This document shows, one piece after another, positions 47,127-59,617 of a stretch of DNA of 64,000 bases. Under the pieces are notes generated by a model. That model was not told where the DNA came from and did not search any database. It saw only the letters and a program-made list of their open reading frames with translations. The stretch is from Sphagnum magellanicum (Eukaryota; Streptophyta; Sphagnopsida; Sphagnales; Sphagnaceae): positions 9,151,347 to 9,215,346 of the forward strand of contig CM038922.1 of assembly GCA_021904315.1 (NCBI GenBank). Reading direction: 5' to 3'. Numbering within the stretch: position 1 is the stretch's first letter; each line of letters begins with the position of its first letter. A program made the translations under genes and the position numbers.

Positions 47127-47824
47127 CTAGTGCTGAGCTGTGACTTTGGTGTCATTGATGTAAAGGTCTGCGCCACGCCAATAAGCTTTCATCTTATCCG
47201 CTTTGGCCTTCTCAAATAGATGCCATGATGCCCTTTTTTGCTCTTGCTGCTGTTTGGTCAAATCCTCCTCCAAGCCCCAGTGGGTACCTTTCAGAATTAC
47301 ACGGTTCTGAAAGACAACTTTTCTATCCTCAGCTGTAGCAAAAGTAACAAGTACAGCTCTTTTGTGCGCAGTCCCAGGTTTGGTCTCAGCTCTCCTGCTG
47401 ATGGGCTGGCGCACTGCTGCCACAACCTTGATGGCTAGCTTCATCTGTCCTTGTAGAACCTGACTATTGACTTGATCGAGCAGTTGTTGTGTTATTTCAC
47501 CTTCTGTTTCGTCAAATCGTATGATACGTGCATTGCAGGAGCGTGTGGCGCGTTCCCTGGCCTCACCTTGGCTGACAAAGTTATCCATCTGTTTGCCCAT
47601 TTTCTTCACAACGTCCACCCACCTGCCCCCTGACTCCTCCACCACCTCCTTAACAAGTTGTTTTGTAACCTCATTGTCACGATTGGCGATAGGGGCTGAC
47701 TGTTGGGCTGCTGTGATACGGTCCAGGAATTTGTTGGTGACTTGCTCAAATATCTGTTGCGATTGTGCAATTTGTGCTTCGATCTTCTTTTGAGCATGTT
47801 CAAGGAGTGTGTTGAGCTTGTCTT
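47127..47824 (-). pseudogene. LINE ORF1, 5'-truncated
   Basis: The frame is open from the element border without ATG: DKLNTLLEHAQKKIEAQIAQ and a Gln-rich coiled coil. A L1-ORF1-like RNA-binding region follows (CNARIIRFDETEGEI ... KRAVLVTFATAEDRKVVFQN ... WGLEEDLTKQQQEQKRASW). It ends at TAG 47127-47129. Its likely role is a nucleic-acid chaperone of the LINE particle. Confidence 0.8.
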
Positions 47825-47831
47825 AGCTCTC

Positions 47832-48367
47832 AAAGCTATGCATTTTGATCAATTTTTGACCTATAGAGCTACGAGGCAATTGTGAATACAACTAGAGCCC
47901 AATAGATGTAACAGAAAGTTGATGTTGAGGGACAAAATGTGTGATGAAAGCAACCTAATGGAAAGACCTAAATAACTAGAGACTCCCAGATTAATTCCCA
48001 TCACTTTAATGAACAACATCAGTTTACCATCAAATGTTTTGAAACACACCAAATGGATTATGATGGAATAATAATATCATGTCTAGTAATTGGATCCAAC
48101 AAGTGCATGTTATGAATATTACATTGCATGTACCTAAATTCATGAGTACAATTGTTTCACTGAATTTGTCTAAAATTCAATCAATACTTGACATGTTAGA
48201 TATTGCATGAACTCAAAGGTGGGGGGGGGCCCAAAAGAAGTGCATCAAAATTTTAACACAAATATTCAAAAGCTATTTGTTCTGCCAATCTTGGACTTAA
48301 GGATTACAAGCACCAATGTGATGTATGCCACCAAAGGCTTCTTAAGCTAAATTGCACCTTTTTTTTA
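47832..48367. other. copy 2 right block between LINE and Helitron
   Basis: Matches 17067-17599. No gene seen. Confidence 0.6.
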
Positions 48368-48639
48368 CTAGTGTGAACCCTGTGCATAATGCACAGGTGT
48401 GTTATTTCAACAATGTTTGGTTGATGTTTTTGGTTTTTTAAAAAAACTTTTCTTTTCAAACAATTGTCCGTGGCCAATATTCGTCCGGAGTCATTGTCAT
48501 TGATAGACCAAGTAATATATATATGTGTGGTTGATGTTTTTGGTTTTTTAAAAAAACTTTTCTTTTCAAACAACTGTCCGTGGCCACTATTCGTCCGGAG
48601 TCACTGTCACAGACAGACCAAGTGAATTAATATATATGA
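48368..48639 (-). mobile_element. nonautonomous Helitron, 272 bp
   Basis: On the minus strand it starts A|TCATATATATTAATTC (48639) and ends with the palindromic hairpin GTGCATTATGCAC, then a short spacer, GGTTCACACTAG|T (48368). Copy 1 lacks it (TTTTTTTCATTAAGTG near 17600). The part next to the 5' end is duplicated in tandem: TGGTTGATGTTTTTGGTTTT to AGACCAAGT occurs twice, about 110 bp apart. Its 3' end is nearly the same as that of the 10-kb Helitron, so that family could have mobilised it. Confidence 0.88.
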
Positions 48640-51186
48640 TTAAATGATGTGGGGTATGTTAATTTTGTGTGGAAAAAGTGGTTTCAAAGCCAAGTCTTGA
48701 CCATAAAATTTGCGGACATGGCTAAATCATGCCCAACCTCTTGAAGCTAGTTGCTTCTAATTTTCCCTCAATTGAAGGTAAGGGTTGCCAAAGAGCATGA
48801 TTTAGGATTAGGACTTTGCCTAACAACACTTGGACACCATTGGTGTCATCACATCTCAAAGGGTTGATGCGAGGAAGTGGAAGGTTTTTCCATGCTTGAA
48901 TATGGTCCTTGGATGTTTTTTGTAAGTAATGGAAGAAAATGGGTGACATTTGAAAATTGAATTTGTTTCATAGGGCACATAAACTTGAAAGTGGAATTCT
49001 TTTGAAATAACTCTTGTCATCAGTGCTTGACCCCGCCCCCAAATTTCCAAAGGGGTCACCATTTAATCTCAAACTAGCATGGACTATGTTGTTGGCCCAA
49101 GTGTGAACTCATTACCCAACTAATTAAATTTGAAGTTTTACTAATTTTTTATGGAATTTCCTATTATGTTCTTTAATAGAGAGAAGAGCAATTTATGATT
49201 ATATAAATGGAAGAGCACAGTCACCATGTTCATACACCCTAAAACAAAATAAAAATCCACACTCCACCCCAAAATATTGGAGCCGCACCTATTGGTCATT
49301 TCCCCAAAAATAAAAAAGAAGCCCCCATGCCACCCACTGGTCCACCACCAGTCGACACAAAATCATTAGTAGTAATGAAATGTGTAGGGTAATGCCCCAG
49401 CCCGAGGGCATTGCACAGCACAAAAATTGAAGGATTTTTGATGATTTTTTTTAATTGCCTTTTTTTCTTGTGATATCCGCAAGATACCCACCGGGTATCA
49501 CAAGAAACAAACAAGAGACATTTCAGAAAACAAAACACTGGCTTGAGACAAGACAAAACACACACACACATGGTATGGTCATACCCTTGTGCTCAACTAG
49601 GTAGTGTCCTTGCGATGTTCCCTCACATGACTTCAGGATGTCTCTTCAAAGTATTGAATAGTGTTTTAATTGTTCCTTCAAAAAGAAGTGAAATTCAGGA
49701 GGAGTGAGTGCAATTGAAATGCCATTGGCAACAACAAAACTAGCAGGCTCACTGCATAATGACTTTGTCCTTTTACAACAAGCTTGAACCAAAAGATGTC
49801 AGAACCCTTTGGGGGGGGGGGGGGCTAAAAATTGCATTTTACCTATGTAATCAAGAGCCTTGGTATGAACACAATGTCATGTGAAGCAAAAGGAATTTCG
49901 CTCAATTTCACCAATACAAAAAATGATGTATTCTTCCATCTTAAGTTATAATTGTTGTTTTGCACAGGCATAAAATAAATTGTTAGTTCCAAATGTAATG
50001 GTTAAAAGAGGATCATTAGATCAAATAGATTGTCATAATTTAAGAATTTTTCCGTCTGCTTTCATCTAGACCCATCTTTAGTTTCACCTCTTTTATTTCT
50101 TCCCTCATTTTTAGTCTATTTTGAGTGATTAAAAACTTGATGGGTGCGCTAACTGGTGCTTTACAAAACTTCTTTGTACACCAGAGGCAAGGAGGCAACA
50201 ATCAAAGATTTTAAGCTTGAAATCCTATTCTGTTTTAATTCACTCATCGTCAAACACCACTGATGACCCCTTACACAAAATACCTCATATTTTCCCCATT
50301 CCTTTATCAAATTGAATCATAATCTTATGAAAAATGAGAAGATCATGGAACCATGTAACATGGTTAGGTAATTTTAATGGTCTTGTCCAATGGCTTCATG
50401 CCATTTCATGTATGTTAAAGCCCTGGAACCGGGCATTTGTAGGGCATTTTAGAAATGCCCTAGACCCTAGGGTAGAATCTCCGGTCCACAGCATAAATGT
50501 GCAGCTGCTCTTGGGACTTGAGTAAGCCCCATACTTGAAAGGAGATTATGTTTTTTCATAATTTCTCTCCATACAATGGGAGGACGAGCATTAGGGTAGG
50601 GGCATTTCAAGCAATTTTTTAATTTATTTTTTTCAATTTCTCGATGGAGCGAGAGTGTCGAGAATCACTAGGCAGATTGTGACTTCATTGGCGACATGTT
50701 TCCAATGAACTCTTAAATATTGTAGCCAATACATATATGGATTTGGTGACACTAACCCCAAACCAAATTTATAAAATAAAAAAAGGGTGGTCACAATCCG
50801 CATGGCAAAATGCTTCTCTAAACATTTTGCTTTTTTTTGTGCCTCAAATGGGACTTACACATACTACTATCCCTTCAAACTTCAGCAGGGCAAAACAAGA
50901 GAGAATGAAGGTTGCCGCTACATTCAAATGGGCCCCCACAAATCCCATCACATGCCCCAACTTTGGAGCCTCACAATTGGTCCAAAATGAATATTATCTC
51001 TAGAGACGGTGTGCCGGCGGAAGCTTATCATCATGTCCTTGGGGATGCAAAATTCACATCCCCACCAATAATGGCAAATAGATTCGGTGTTGCCCCCAAG
51101 TAGTAAGTGTCCGCAAAAGTCCTTATGCAATGTGATAAAAATGCAATCTATCATGTTTGACTTCCCAGCCATAAAATGTAGGCCAA
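48640..51186. other. gene-poor right end of copy 2
   Basis: Matches 17602-20150. Homopolymer G/C runs differ in length from copy 1. No gene seen. Confidence 0.6.
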
Positions 51187-51310
51187 AGTAGTTGAAGAGT
51201 TGAAACGGCTGCATTCACACTTTGTGGGCGAAGTAGTTGAAGAATTGAAAAGAACCACCACATTCACACTTTGTGGGCGAAGTAGTTGAAGAACTTGAAT
51301 GGAATTGCAT
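51187..51310. repeat. short minisatellite at the right end of the duplication
   Basis: AAGTAGTTGAAGA, then ATTCACACTTTGTGGGCG, repeats about 2.5 times with a period of about 50 bp. Copy 1 has only one degenerate start of it at about 20140. Confidence 0.7.
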
Positions 51311-51347
51311 TCACATTTTCTTAAGTGGCAATTAGAGTAGGGGGCAA

Positions 51348-51396
51348 TAGGCTTGTCGAGTTGTCGAGTTGCTCCAAGAGCAACTCGACAAGCCTA
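51348..51396. other. palindrome with duplicated 8-mer
   Basis: GTCGAGTTGCTC-CAA-GAGCAACTCGAC (51363-51389) is a perfect 12-bp stem. The outer TAGGCTT/AAGCCTA also pair once an extra GTCGAGTT in the left arm is looped out. Confidence 0.8.
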
Positions 51397-54300
51397 AGGG
51401 TACCCAACCCTAAGGGTCACTTTAGATGGGGTCCAGGGTCCAAAATCCCACAAACTGAATCTTTGATCTAGACACTCCTTCACATTTTTAAGAAAAATAT
51501 TCTCAAGGGCACAATGGGTGTGCTCCAGGTATGGGGCCCAATTTGAGGGTTTGATTGATAAAAAAGTGCAATTAACATGTATGAAGAATCATATGACTTT
51601 TCTTGTTTTTTTTCTCACCTTATTCCTGTTGCTTTTTATTTATTTATTTTATTTTATTTTCTTACCCACACACACAATGGATGAACATAAGCACAAAATA
51701 TTGGTGATCCTAGTTTTTATATGATCATGCATTGAATCATTGAAGACATGATATCATTCCAAGAAATGACTAGTATCGCACAATATTAAAATATGATAAA
51801 TGCATTGTTATTTTTTTAAAAGTTTGTTAACATGAGATAAAGAGTTCAAAGCATATGGAAGTATGAGAAGGCAACAAGATACATGCAAAAAAAAAGAATA
51901 ATTTTTTTTTCAAAACAATGTTTTATCAGCATATGAGAAAAACCTACGATACATTTCATTCACTAATTCAACCTCCAATGTTAAGCTATAACAAGTTCAA
52001 GTTTTGAACAAAAAACTACAAACAAGAGAGGAAACATCCTTGTAAAAGTTAAAATAACAATGGCCTTACAAGATTAGGTAATAGGATTTCAATGCGAATG
52101 TGCAAGGAAGTACACAACAAAGCAAAAAATACAATATTCATTATATTTTTAAAATTTGTGCAACAATAAAAAAAATTTAAAACCATTGGTGATAATTAAC
52201 TACAAACAAAATCAAAGAAATCACTTTTGGTTTTGAAAACTTATATGGAATTCCTTACAATTTTTGCCATCGATGGTAGACATATTCAAATTATTACAGA
52301 TAAGATAAACCTAAAATTATACCATTATACTATTATGTAAAGGTTTGAATAATTATTGCAAATGATGATGTCATTTTGAAAGCATATCAAATTATTTTTA
52401 AAATTTGAACAAATTTTAAAAATACTAAGTACAATGTTTTATGCATGCTTTTCATTATTATATATTCATTAAATTCAATATAAAAATTATTCCACATTTT
52501 TTCATCATTTTTTTATAAAAAATTATGTAAAAACATTTTTAAAACTTATAACATTAATGTTATTTTTGACACTAAAACATGAAAATTGAACATTAATTAT
52601 TAGTGTGATTGCACTTGATACAAGGATGTTAATGAAAAGAACTTTTCGAATGTAAAAAAATAGGTCTAGAATTTTACTTTAAAAAATCAATCCACATGAC
52701 AATTTCATATATTTATACAACATGTGTTTGCCAATTTTAATGGCTTTGATATGGATAGGGCATTAAAAGTTGAAAAAGAAACACAAGTAGAAAAAATATA
52801 ACAATTAGCAACATGAAATGAGCTCATTTTTAAAAATGGTTGAAGGGTGGAATCATATTAAACATTTTTTTAATTTTTAAACGACCCCACCCATTTTTGA
52901 GATGGTTAAAGGCTAGAGTCAAATTTGAAAATCAAGGATCTCTAAAAGAAGTCATGGCCAAGAGAAAGATTGGAAATCAAATTGCCAAAATAAGTCCCAA
53001 TTATTATTTCAATGTTTTGAATGTGAATGTGAATTGTTTGGCATGCTTCATACATGCATAGTTTGGTCCACTTTAGTCTACATTCACCTCAAAGTATCAT
53101 GTTGTCCAAATTCCCCCCTAACTACCATCACCTTTTGAAGTACTATCAATTTATGTTTGGAATTTTGGATTGGTTGCAACTTCATCAATTTCATTTACAA
53201 ATGTTATCACATGTTTCATCAAACTTCAATTTCAATGCCACCAACTATCCAATGCATCATAAAAAGAACATTTAGGGCAATCTATTTGAAATGTCATTTC
53301 CAATCTTATTGTTTTTTTGTTTTATAAATTGCATTGAACTTCTACTTGCAAGCAATTGGAGCAAAAAACCATTCAATCTATGAGTTGAATTTTGACCTTG
53401 AAATAGAAAAATCAGAATTGATGTACAACGATAAACCACATGTTATTTGTGTCAACTCACTTCAAATGATGATAACTTGATGGTTAGATCCTCCCTTCCC
53501 CCTCCCCAAGGAGACAAAGGTTCAATCCACATTGTTGCAAAGGATGTATGACCTTCAATGGGGAAAAGGGAGGTAAGGCTAAGGAACAAAGGTGAAGACT
53601 TCCACTGACCTAGTTGGCCCTTGATCTAGATATGAAAATAGTCTTTTGCAATTTTTTTATCATTGTTTTAAAAGTTATATTGAGGCAAAGATGAATAGGG
53701 TTTCAAGGTTTTAAGTTGTAATACTTGTATTCAAAAAAGTATTAATGTTAAAACAACTAGGGTCTCAAGTTTTCTTCACAAATTTTATCAATATGAACAT
53801 GCCAAAGGTTTCAAGCTTCAAATGTAAGATAAACTTCTTCTTTTTTAATTGTCAACTAAATATTAAATTACACAACTTTAGTTATGCAATATTTCATTAT
53901 CCACCCAATTTTTCACAACCTTGTTGCCTTCTTCATCTTCTTATTTTATACCAACCACAACCACCCTCTTCTTCAACAAAATTTGTATTTGAAAAAGGTA
54001 GTTAGTTTTTTTTTTTTAATGTATAAATTTGAATTTTTTTCAACTTGTGAAAATGGTTGCTTCAACCATCCATAAGTTGCACTTTTTGTCCTAATGTTTG
54101 AAACATCTTCATTTCATGTACATTTGCAAGGGTTGAAAATGCACTCCTTTTAACAACAACCTTGTGTGGATTTACAAATCCAACCACATCAATAGTAAAA
54201 TTGTTCATAAATAGAATAGTGGGCATGCATTCAACAACATCGTCAATCCATGAAATGTCTTTCAATTCTTGCACAACTTTTTAAATGAAGAATAAAAGAT

Positions 54301-54812
54301 TGTGACGTAATGGATAACAAAATAAAATAATGGGAGAAGCTACCTTGGATCCTAGCTTGCATATTAGATGTTCTTCAAACCATGAGCTCCCTTTTGAGCT
54401 ACTAATTGATTTCCCTTCCAAAATAATGCCATGTAAGTGCCACTTTAATTTGGCACTTCTTGGTTTTCAATCTTAATTTTAAAATGTTGGGTTCAATTTA
54501 TGTCTTTTGACCAATGAAATTGCATTGTTTCATTGGAACCTCCCCTTGGGACCTTTATTTAAAATGACCTTAATGTAATTAAAAAATATTAAAATTAAAC
54601 TATGAACAAACATTTATGGGTTTAATGTTATTCATGCACTTTAAAAAAAACACAAAAGTTCATTGTTAGTTACCATTTTGATGTGGCTTTTAAAGCCCTT
54701 AACAATAAGGAACATTACCAAAATAATCAAGTTAATGGGTTTAGGCACTAATAAACCAACTATTAAACAACCAATGGCAATACACTTCAAAAAATGCAAC
54801 CATATTCTTCCA
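51397..54812. other. AT-rich gene-free sequence
   Basis: Long AT-rich spacer outside the duplication. The ORFs are short, Phe/Asn/Lys/Ile-rich and without motifs. Nothing identifiable. Confidence 0.6.
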
Positions 54813-55084
54813 TCTTATATATTAAAACTACAGTGTCTGTTTGTCTATCTATCCGTCTTTTACTTATCTTTTACTTATTTCTTTTTCTTTGACGTCATTT
54901 CGCTTTCATTACCTCTCTGGCGTAATCCCATTGGCTCCCGTTCCCTGTGGAGTGTTTTGGGGGGTGGGGGAAGGGAGAGCCCGGTGAAGCACGGGGGGGG
55001 GGGGGGGGGGGGGGGGGGCACGGGCGGGGAAGGACCAAGCAGGGGGAAGCTCGATGGGTGCATTATGCACCAGGTTCACACTAG
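54813..55084 (+). mobile_element. nonautonomous Helitron, 272 bp, with 26-G run
   Basis: Starts A|TCTTATATATTAAAACTA (54813) and ends with the hairpin GTGCATTATGCAC (55058-55070), then CAGGTTCACACTAG|T (55084). The 3' end is of the same family as 20242 and 48368. An uninterrupted run of 26 G lies at 54993-55018. No gene. Confidence 0.88.
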
Positions 55085-58066
55085 TTTTAAATTAAAGCAT
55101 TAAAGATGGGGTTGGCTCCTTTTTTTCTTCCACCCCTTATAGGTTTGACATAACAACAATAATGATTACTAAAAGTAAAGTTTATAAGTAATAATAATTA
55201 TGACCTATGGAAGAAAGATGAATAGGTGTGATGAATAAATAATAACCGTATGGGCCTTATGCATAACATTTTTTGATTAAAAGCCTACTTTGGGTGTCTC
55301 CATGCTAACACAAATCAACCCTACACCTTCGAGTTGATTTTTTTTTAGAATATTATCAAAATATCCCCATTTGTAAGTTTAGAAAATCATCAAAAAGATA
55401 TTTTGACCTTACAAGATGTTGCATTATACTATAATATAAAAATAAGTCCAAAGAATTTCCCCCAAAATATGTCATGTTTCATGAATTTCCTTAAATATAA
55501 AAATATTTATAATGTTTAATGAATTATTTTAAGTATTATATCCTCATTAGATCCATTCCAAATCATTCCACATATTTTTCATAATATATTAAAAACATTG
55601 TCATAAATGCTTTTAAATGACTTACAACATTTTTTTTTTTGGACACAAACATGAAAATTAAACAATGGTTACAACTTTTTTGGTTCATGTTATTGTGACT
55701 ACATCCTTTTGGACTCATGTATGGGTTAATTAATTATTTTAATTTATCAATTAGTTAGAATTCATTTGGAACAAAACACTAGATATTTTAAATGTGTCAA
55801 ATAATATAGAGGTTCATTCATGAATATGATGAATGTTAAAAAATATTTGTAGGTGTCATAATATTATTGGTTTAAAGCTAATGAATCATAACATTTATTA
55901 GATTTAAATGAAAAAAGAAAACTATTCATTCATTTTTCGCAAAAGGTTGTGGGTGGAGCTTTGGGTTCATTCTCCATTTCAATGTTTTCATGTTGTTAGA
56001 CTATTGTTAGGCCTTGTGATAGGATTTTAAGTGTAATTAACCTATAATATTGTAAGTCCATGTGTTGTTTGATTATGGAAAAGTGCACTAAAGAAAATTA
56101 TCACATGTCATTGATTGTTGAATTATAATGTTTATTTTCATCCGTTGGTATTACTTTTTTATCCTACTTGCATTCTTTTGTTTCATGGTAATTGAATTAA
56201 AACTAGTGGGCCCTTCATTTGCCCTTGAGTATATTCAACTTCTTGTAAGGTCACCCATCCCAACATTATTCCAATAGAAATGGCCTTAATTTCAAAATTC
56301 TTATGGAACTTGTTAAATTCATTATTTAAATTAATCTTCAATAATACAAATCATTTAAAATTCAATAACTTTTGTTCCATTCGTCCAAAAATTGGAAAAC
56401 AACAAATGTGCACATTATTTCAATGATTTTTTTTTAATGAATAGGTATATCAAAAGTGAAATAATGGGTTTTGTGGTTTGGGAAGGTCACAACATGGTCA
56501 CACCCAAACAAAACAAACAAACAAACAACTACCTTATTATATGTATATTATTTAGATATATCATTATCATTTGATATTAGAGACATGTGACTAATGTTAG
56601 TTTAATATTTGGTAGAAAAGAAAAAAAATATGACTCCCTCTTAATAAGTGTAACCTACCTTCATATGTTGCATGATTTATGTATGAACTTATATTCATGA
56701 TGTCATTCACCTCATGCTTTATCATGGGTAAAACCCAAGGGGGAAATTTAAAAATGCAAGGTTAAGTTTGGCTACCACCTTGTTTTATGCCTTTTATTGT
56801 GGAAATGTAACCACCTTTGGGTTTTATCGTACACATTCATCTAGTGCAAAAAAATGTAAAAATTTAAATTTAGAAAAAAAATGATAAATTTACAACTTTC
56901 AAAGTCAACTTCGATGAAAGAATACCCTACCTTTTTGTTAAATTAAAGGGGAATTAATTTTTAAAATTAGATGAAAAGAACTATGAATTATATAAAAATT
57001 TATAATCCATGTAGATGAATCTTTTAAAATTTTCATCTCCATATAAGCATCACCAACACTTCCTTAATTTTCCATCGTTAGCTCCTTCTGACCTCCCCCC
57101 TATAAAACCATACAAAAACAAGGCACACATAGGCTCTTAGTGAAGTCATTGTTAATTCACACAATGCACATCACCTTTTTAGCTCTTCATCCTCCTTTTG
57201 CCTTTCCAAACTTTTTGCACTTTACATATTCCATGCATCCATTTAAACTTACAACTTTATTTTTGAATAATCTCAAGATATCGTATGAATATATTATGAT
57301 GATGGAAAGTAATGGACATGAGACATAAATAGAAAACCAAAGTTGAGATATTTGAGAAGCCCATGTGTTAACCTTTACTAACTCTAACCTCAAGTGCTAA
57401 AATGGCCTTATAGTTTACAATTGATTGATTTTGACAGTTGGTCATCAAATTTACCTTCCATACAATAATGGTATCATATTTTGTGAATTTTAAATGTGTA
57501 AGTTTTCCTTTTGATTGTTCCATGAATAAGATTACCAATAGAAAGGGTTAAACCAAGCTTCCAATTAAGAAATTATATTTAAATGGTATTTTTATTAAGA
57601 AATTTAAAGAACTAAATAACAATCAAGCTTCCATTTATATGTATTGTTATCACTCTTGACATTATTTACAACTTATATCTCAAATAATTTTGATATATAT
57701 TTGGTAACCCCCCCCCTCTACATCAATGGATTGTGCCAAATATTGATATGTTTGTACAAAATATATACAAAACATATTGAAATGTGTACCAATTCATACC
57801 TGAGGATGGTTTTTAAGCACCTATAATATTCTCAAAAAATCTTATAAACACAATCACAAAAATAAAGTAATAATTTTAAAAAAAACTTGATTTGAATGGA
57901 CAATCTTAGAGCATTTCCAATAGTGGGCCTATAAACATGCATTGTATGAATAATGTAAAGACCCATATGTTCAACCTTGTATTCTAATTAATTCATGAAG
58001 AGTTTTCAACCCCAATAATCACCATGTTTTGATCATCATCATCTTCAACAAAATCCCATCAAATGT
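55085..58066. other. AT-rich gene-free sequence
   Basis: Spacer with poly-A/T runs and short AT microsatellites. No supported gene. Confidence 0.6.
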
Positions 58067-59489
58067 CACATAGAAAGTAATTCAACTTTTTGTGGCACTT
58101 TGCACACAAGTTGTTGAAATGGCCCAATCGTGGAGGCAATGATTGCTTTTGCATCCATAAGAATACATGGATAAGGAAACACATGAAGAACTATTTCTTG
58201 GTAGAGCTATGGTGGCACTTTACATTTGACACAACAAACCTTCAAAGAAGATACAATTGTTGTAGAGTAGGGCAACCAAAGAATTTGCAAAGGGATTAAC
58301 ATCAAGGCCATGTCAAGGTTTTTATAAATTATTTTGCAAATCTTCACTGATGCATGGTGAAGAATTATTTAAGCATTGTTATAGAAGCACTAATAGATTA
58401 ATCTTGAAATTATGAGTAGTGTTTGTGAATATGACATGTTTTTTGATTTACCAAATTATATAGGTAAACTTGAACAATTTTCTATTAGAAAATGCATTGT
58501 TATGTTTCAACATTTGCATATGGAATAAACACCAACTTTGTAGATGAATATTGTAGATTTGGCAAAAGCACCACAATTGAATGCCTAAAGTTATTTTTGT
58601 AAACATAGTGGCAATAATCTTTTAGTTGATGTACTTGCAATAACCCAACATATTTGACATAGGAAAACAACTCCATATTAATGTAGACTAGGGTTTCTCA
58701 AAAATGTTGGTGAGTTTCAACTACATGCATTATAGGTGGAAGAACTACCATATGGGTTAATAAAACCAATTTTGGAATAAAAATGGAGGCAAGTCCATAA
58801 TCTTGGAAGCATTTGCAAACCAATCCCTTTAGATTTGACATGCATTCTTTTGGCTTCTTGGTGGGAACAACAATGTCAATGTTTTAGACTAGTCCCCCAT
58901 CATTTTCAATTTGTTGAATGGAATAGGTAGGGGGTTCAATTTTGTGGTGAATGGGACAACCTACCTTTAATACTATCTTCTAACAAATGGCATTTACTCA
59001 CAATGATTTTGTTTTGTGCAAACCATACACAAAACCCAAAATGTAGAATAATAAGATTTTGCAAAGATGAAAATAGTGAGGAATGATATGAAGAGGTATT
59101 TTAAAATCTTATAACCTTGACTTGCCATCATTCAAAACCCTTGCAGAATATGACAAATGGATATAATCAACAAAATCATGATTGGTTGTGTGATAATGCA
59201 CAATATTATAATTGAAAATGACAAGGATAATAATGTTGAATGATTGTTTGATCTTGCATTTATGTAGGCTAATTGAAGTGTGGATTGACTATCTGAACAT
59301 ACATGAAAAACATTAAAAAGTTGAAGAATTCACAAATTCATTACAATTTGATATTAGATTTAGTAGAATAGTTGTGACCCATGAAAGGCTTTGATTGATT
59401 TGATTAAAATCTCCATTGCCTTTATTATTACAGTCTTATGGATGTAAAAATTGTGGTTGGTGAATGATTATCAAATGATTATGGAATGT
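58067..59489. repeat. 1.4-kb direct repeat, first copy
   Basis: CACATAGAAAGTAATTCAAC through TTATCAAATGATTATGGAAT matches 59618-61041 at a constant offset of 1,551 bp, roughly 90 percent identical. No TG...CA or inverted ends. Open frames differ between copies, so coding is unlikely. Confidence 0.85.
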
Positions 59490-59617
59490 ATTTAAATTGT
59501 GTTATATATGTTATAAAATTGTTTGCAAAATTTGAAGAAAATATAAATCCATTACTCTAATGGGATGTATTGTCATATTAATTGGGTGTATTGCACGTGC
59601 ATCCTCATTGTAGTATG

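Larger units (their letters stand above)
43588..47824 (-). mobile_element. 5'-truncated APE-type non-LTR retrotransposon (LINE)
   Basis: Flanked by a 7-bp target duplication AGCTCTC (43581-43587 and 47825-47831). The empty site is at 17060-17066 in copy 1. The 3' tail on the minus strand is an (AAAG)n run instead of plain poly-A. The 5' end is truncated inside ORF1. ORF1 has a coiled-coil/RNA-binding part. ORF2 has apurinic endonuclease, reverse transcriptase and a C-terminal CCHC motif, with no RNase H recognised. I cannot fix the clade; the RT resembles L1-like elements of algae and early land plants. Confidence 0.93.
30307..51209. repeat. segmental tandem duplication, copy 2
   Basis: Counterpart of 4090-20160. 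About 16.4 kb remains after removing the LINE (43588-47824) and the Helitron (48368-48639). An extra 68 bp near 37293-37361 is absent from copy 1. Similarity fades out after GGCCAAAGTAG(T) at about 51190-51209. No 112-bp repeat follows on the right. Confidence 0.93.
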
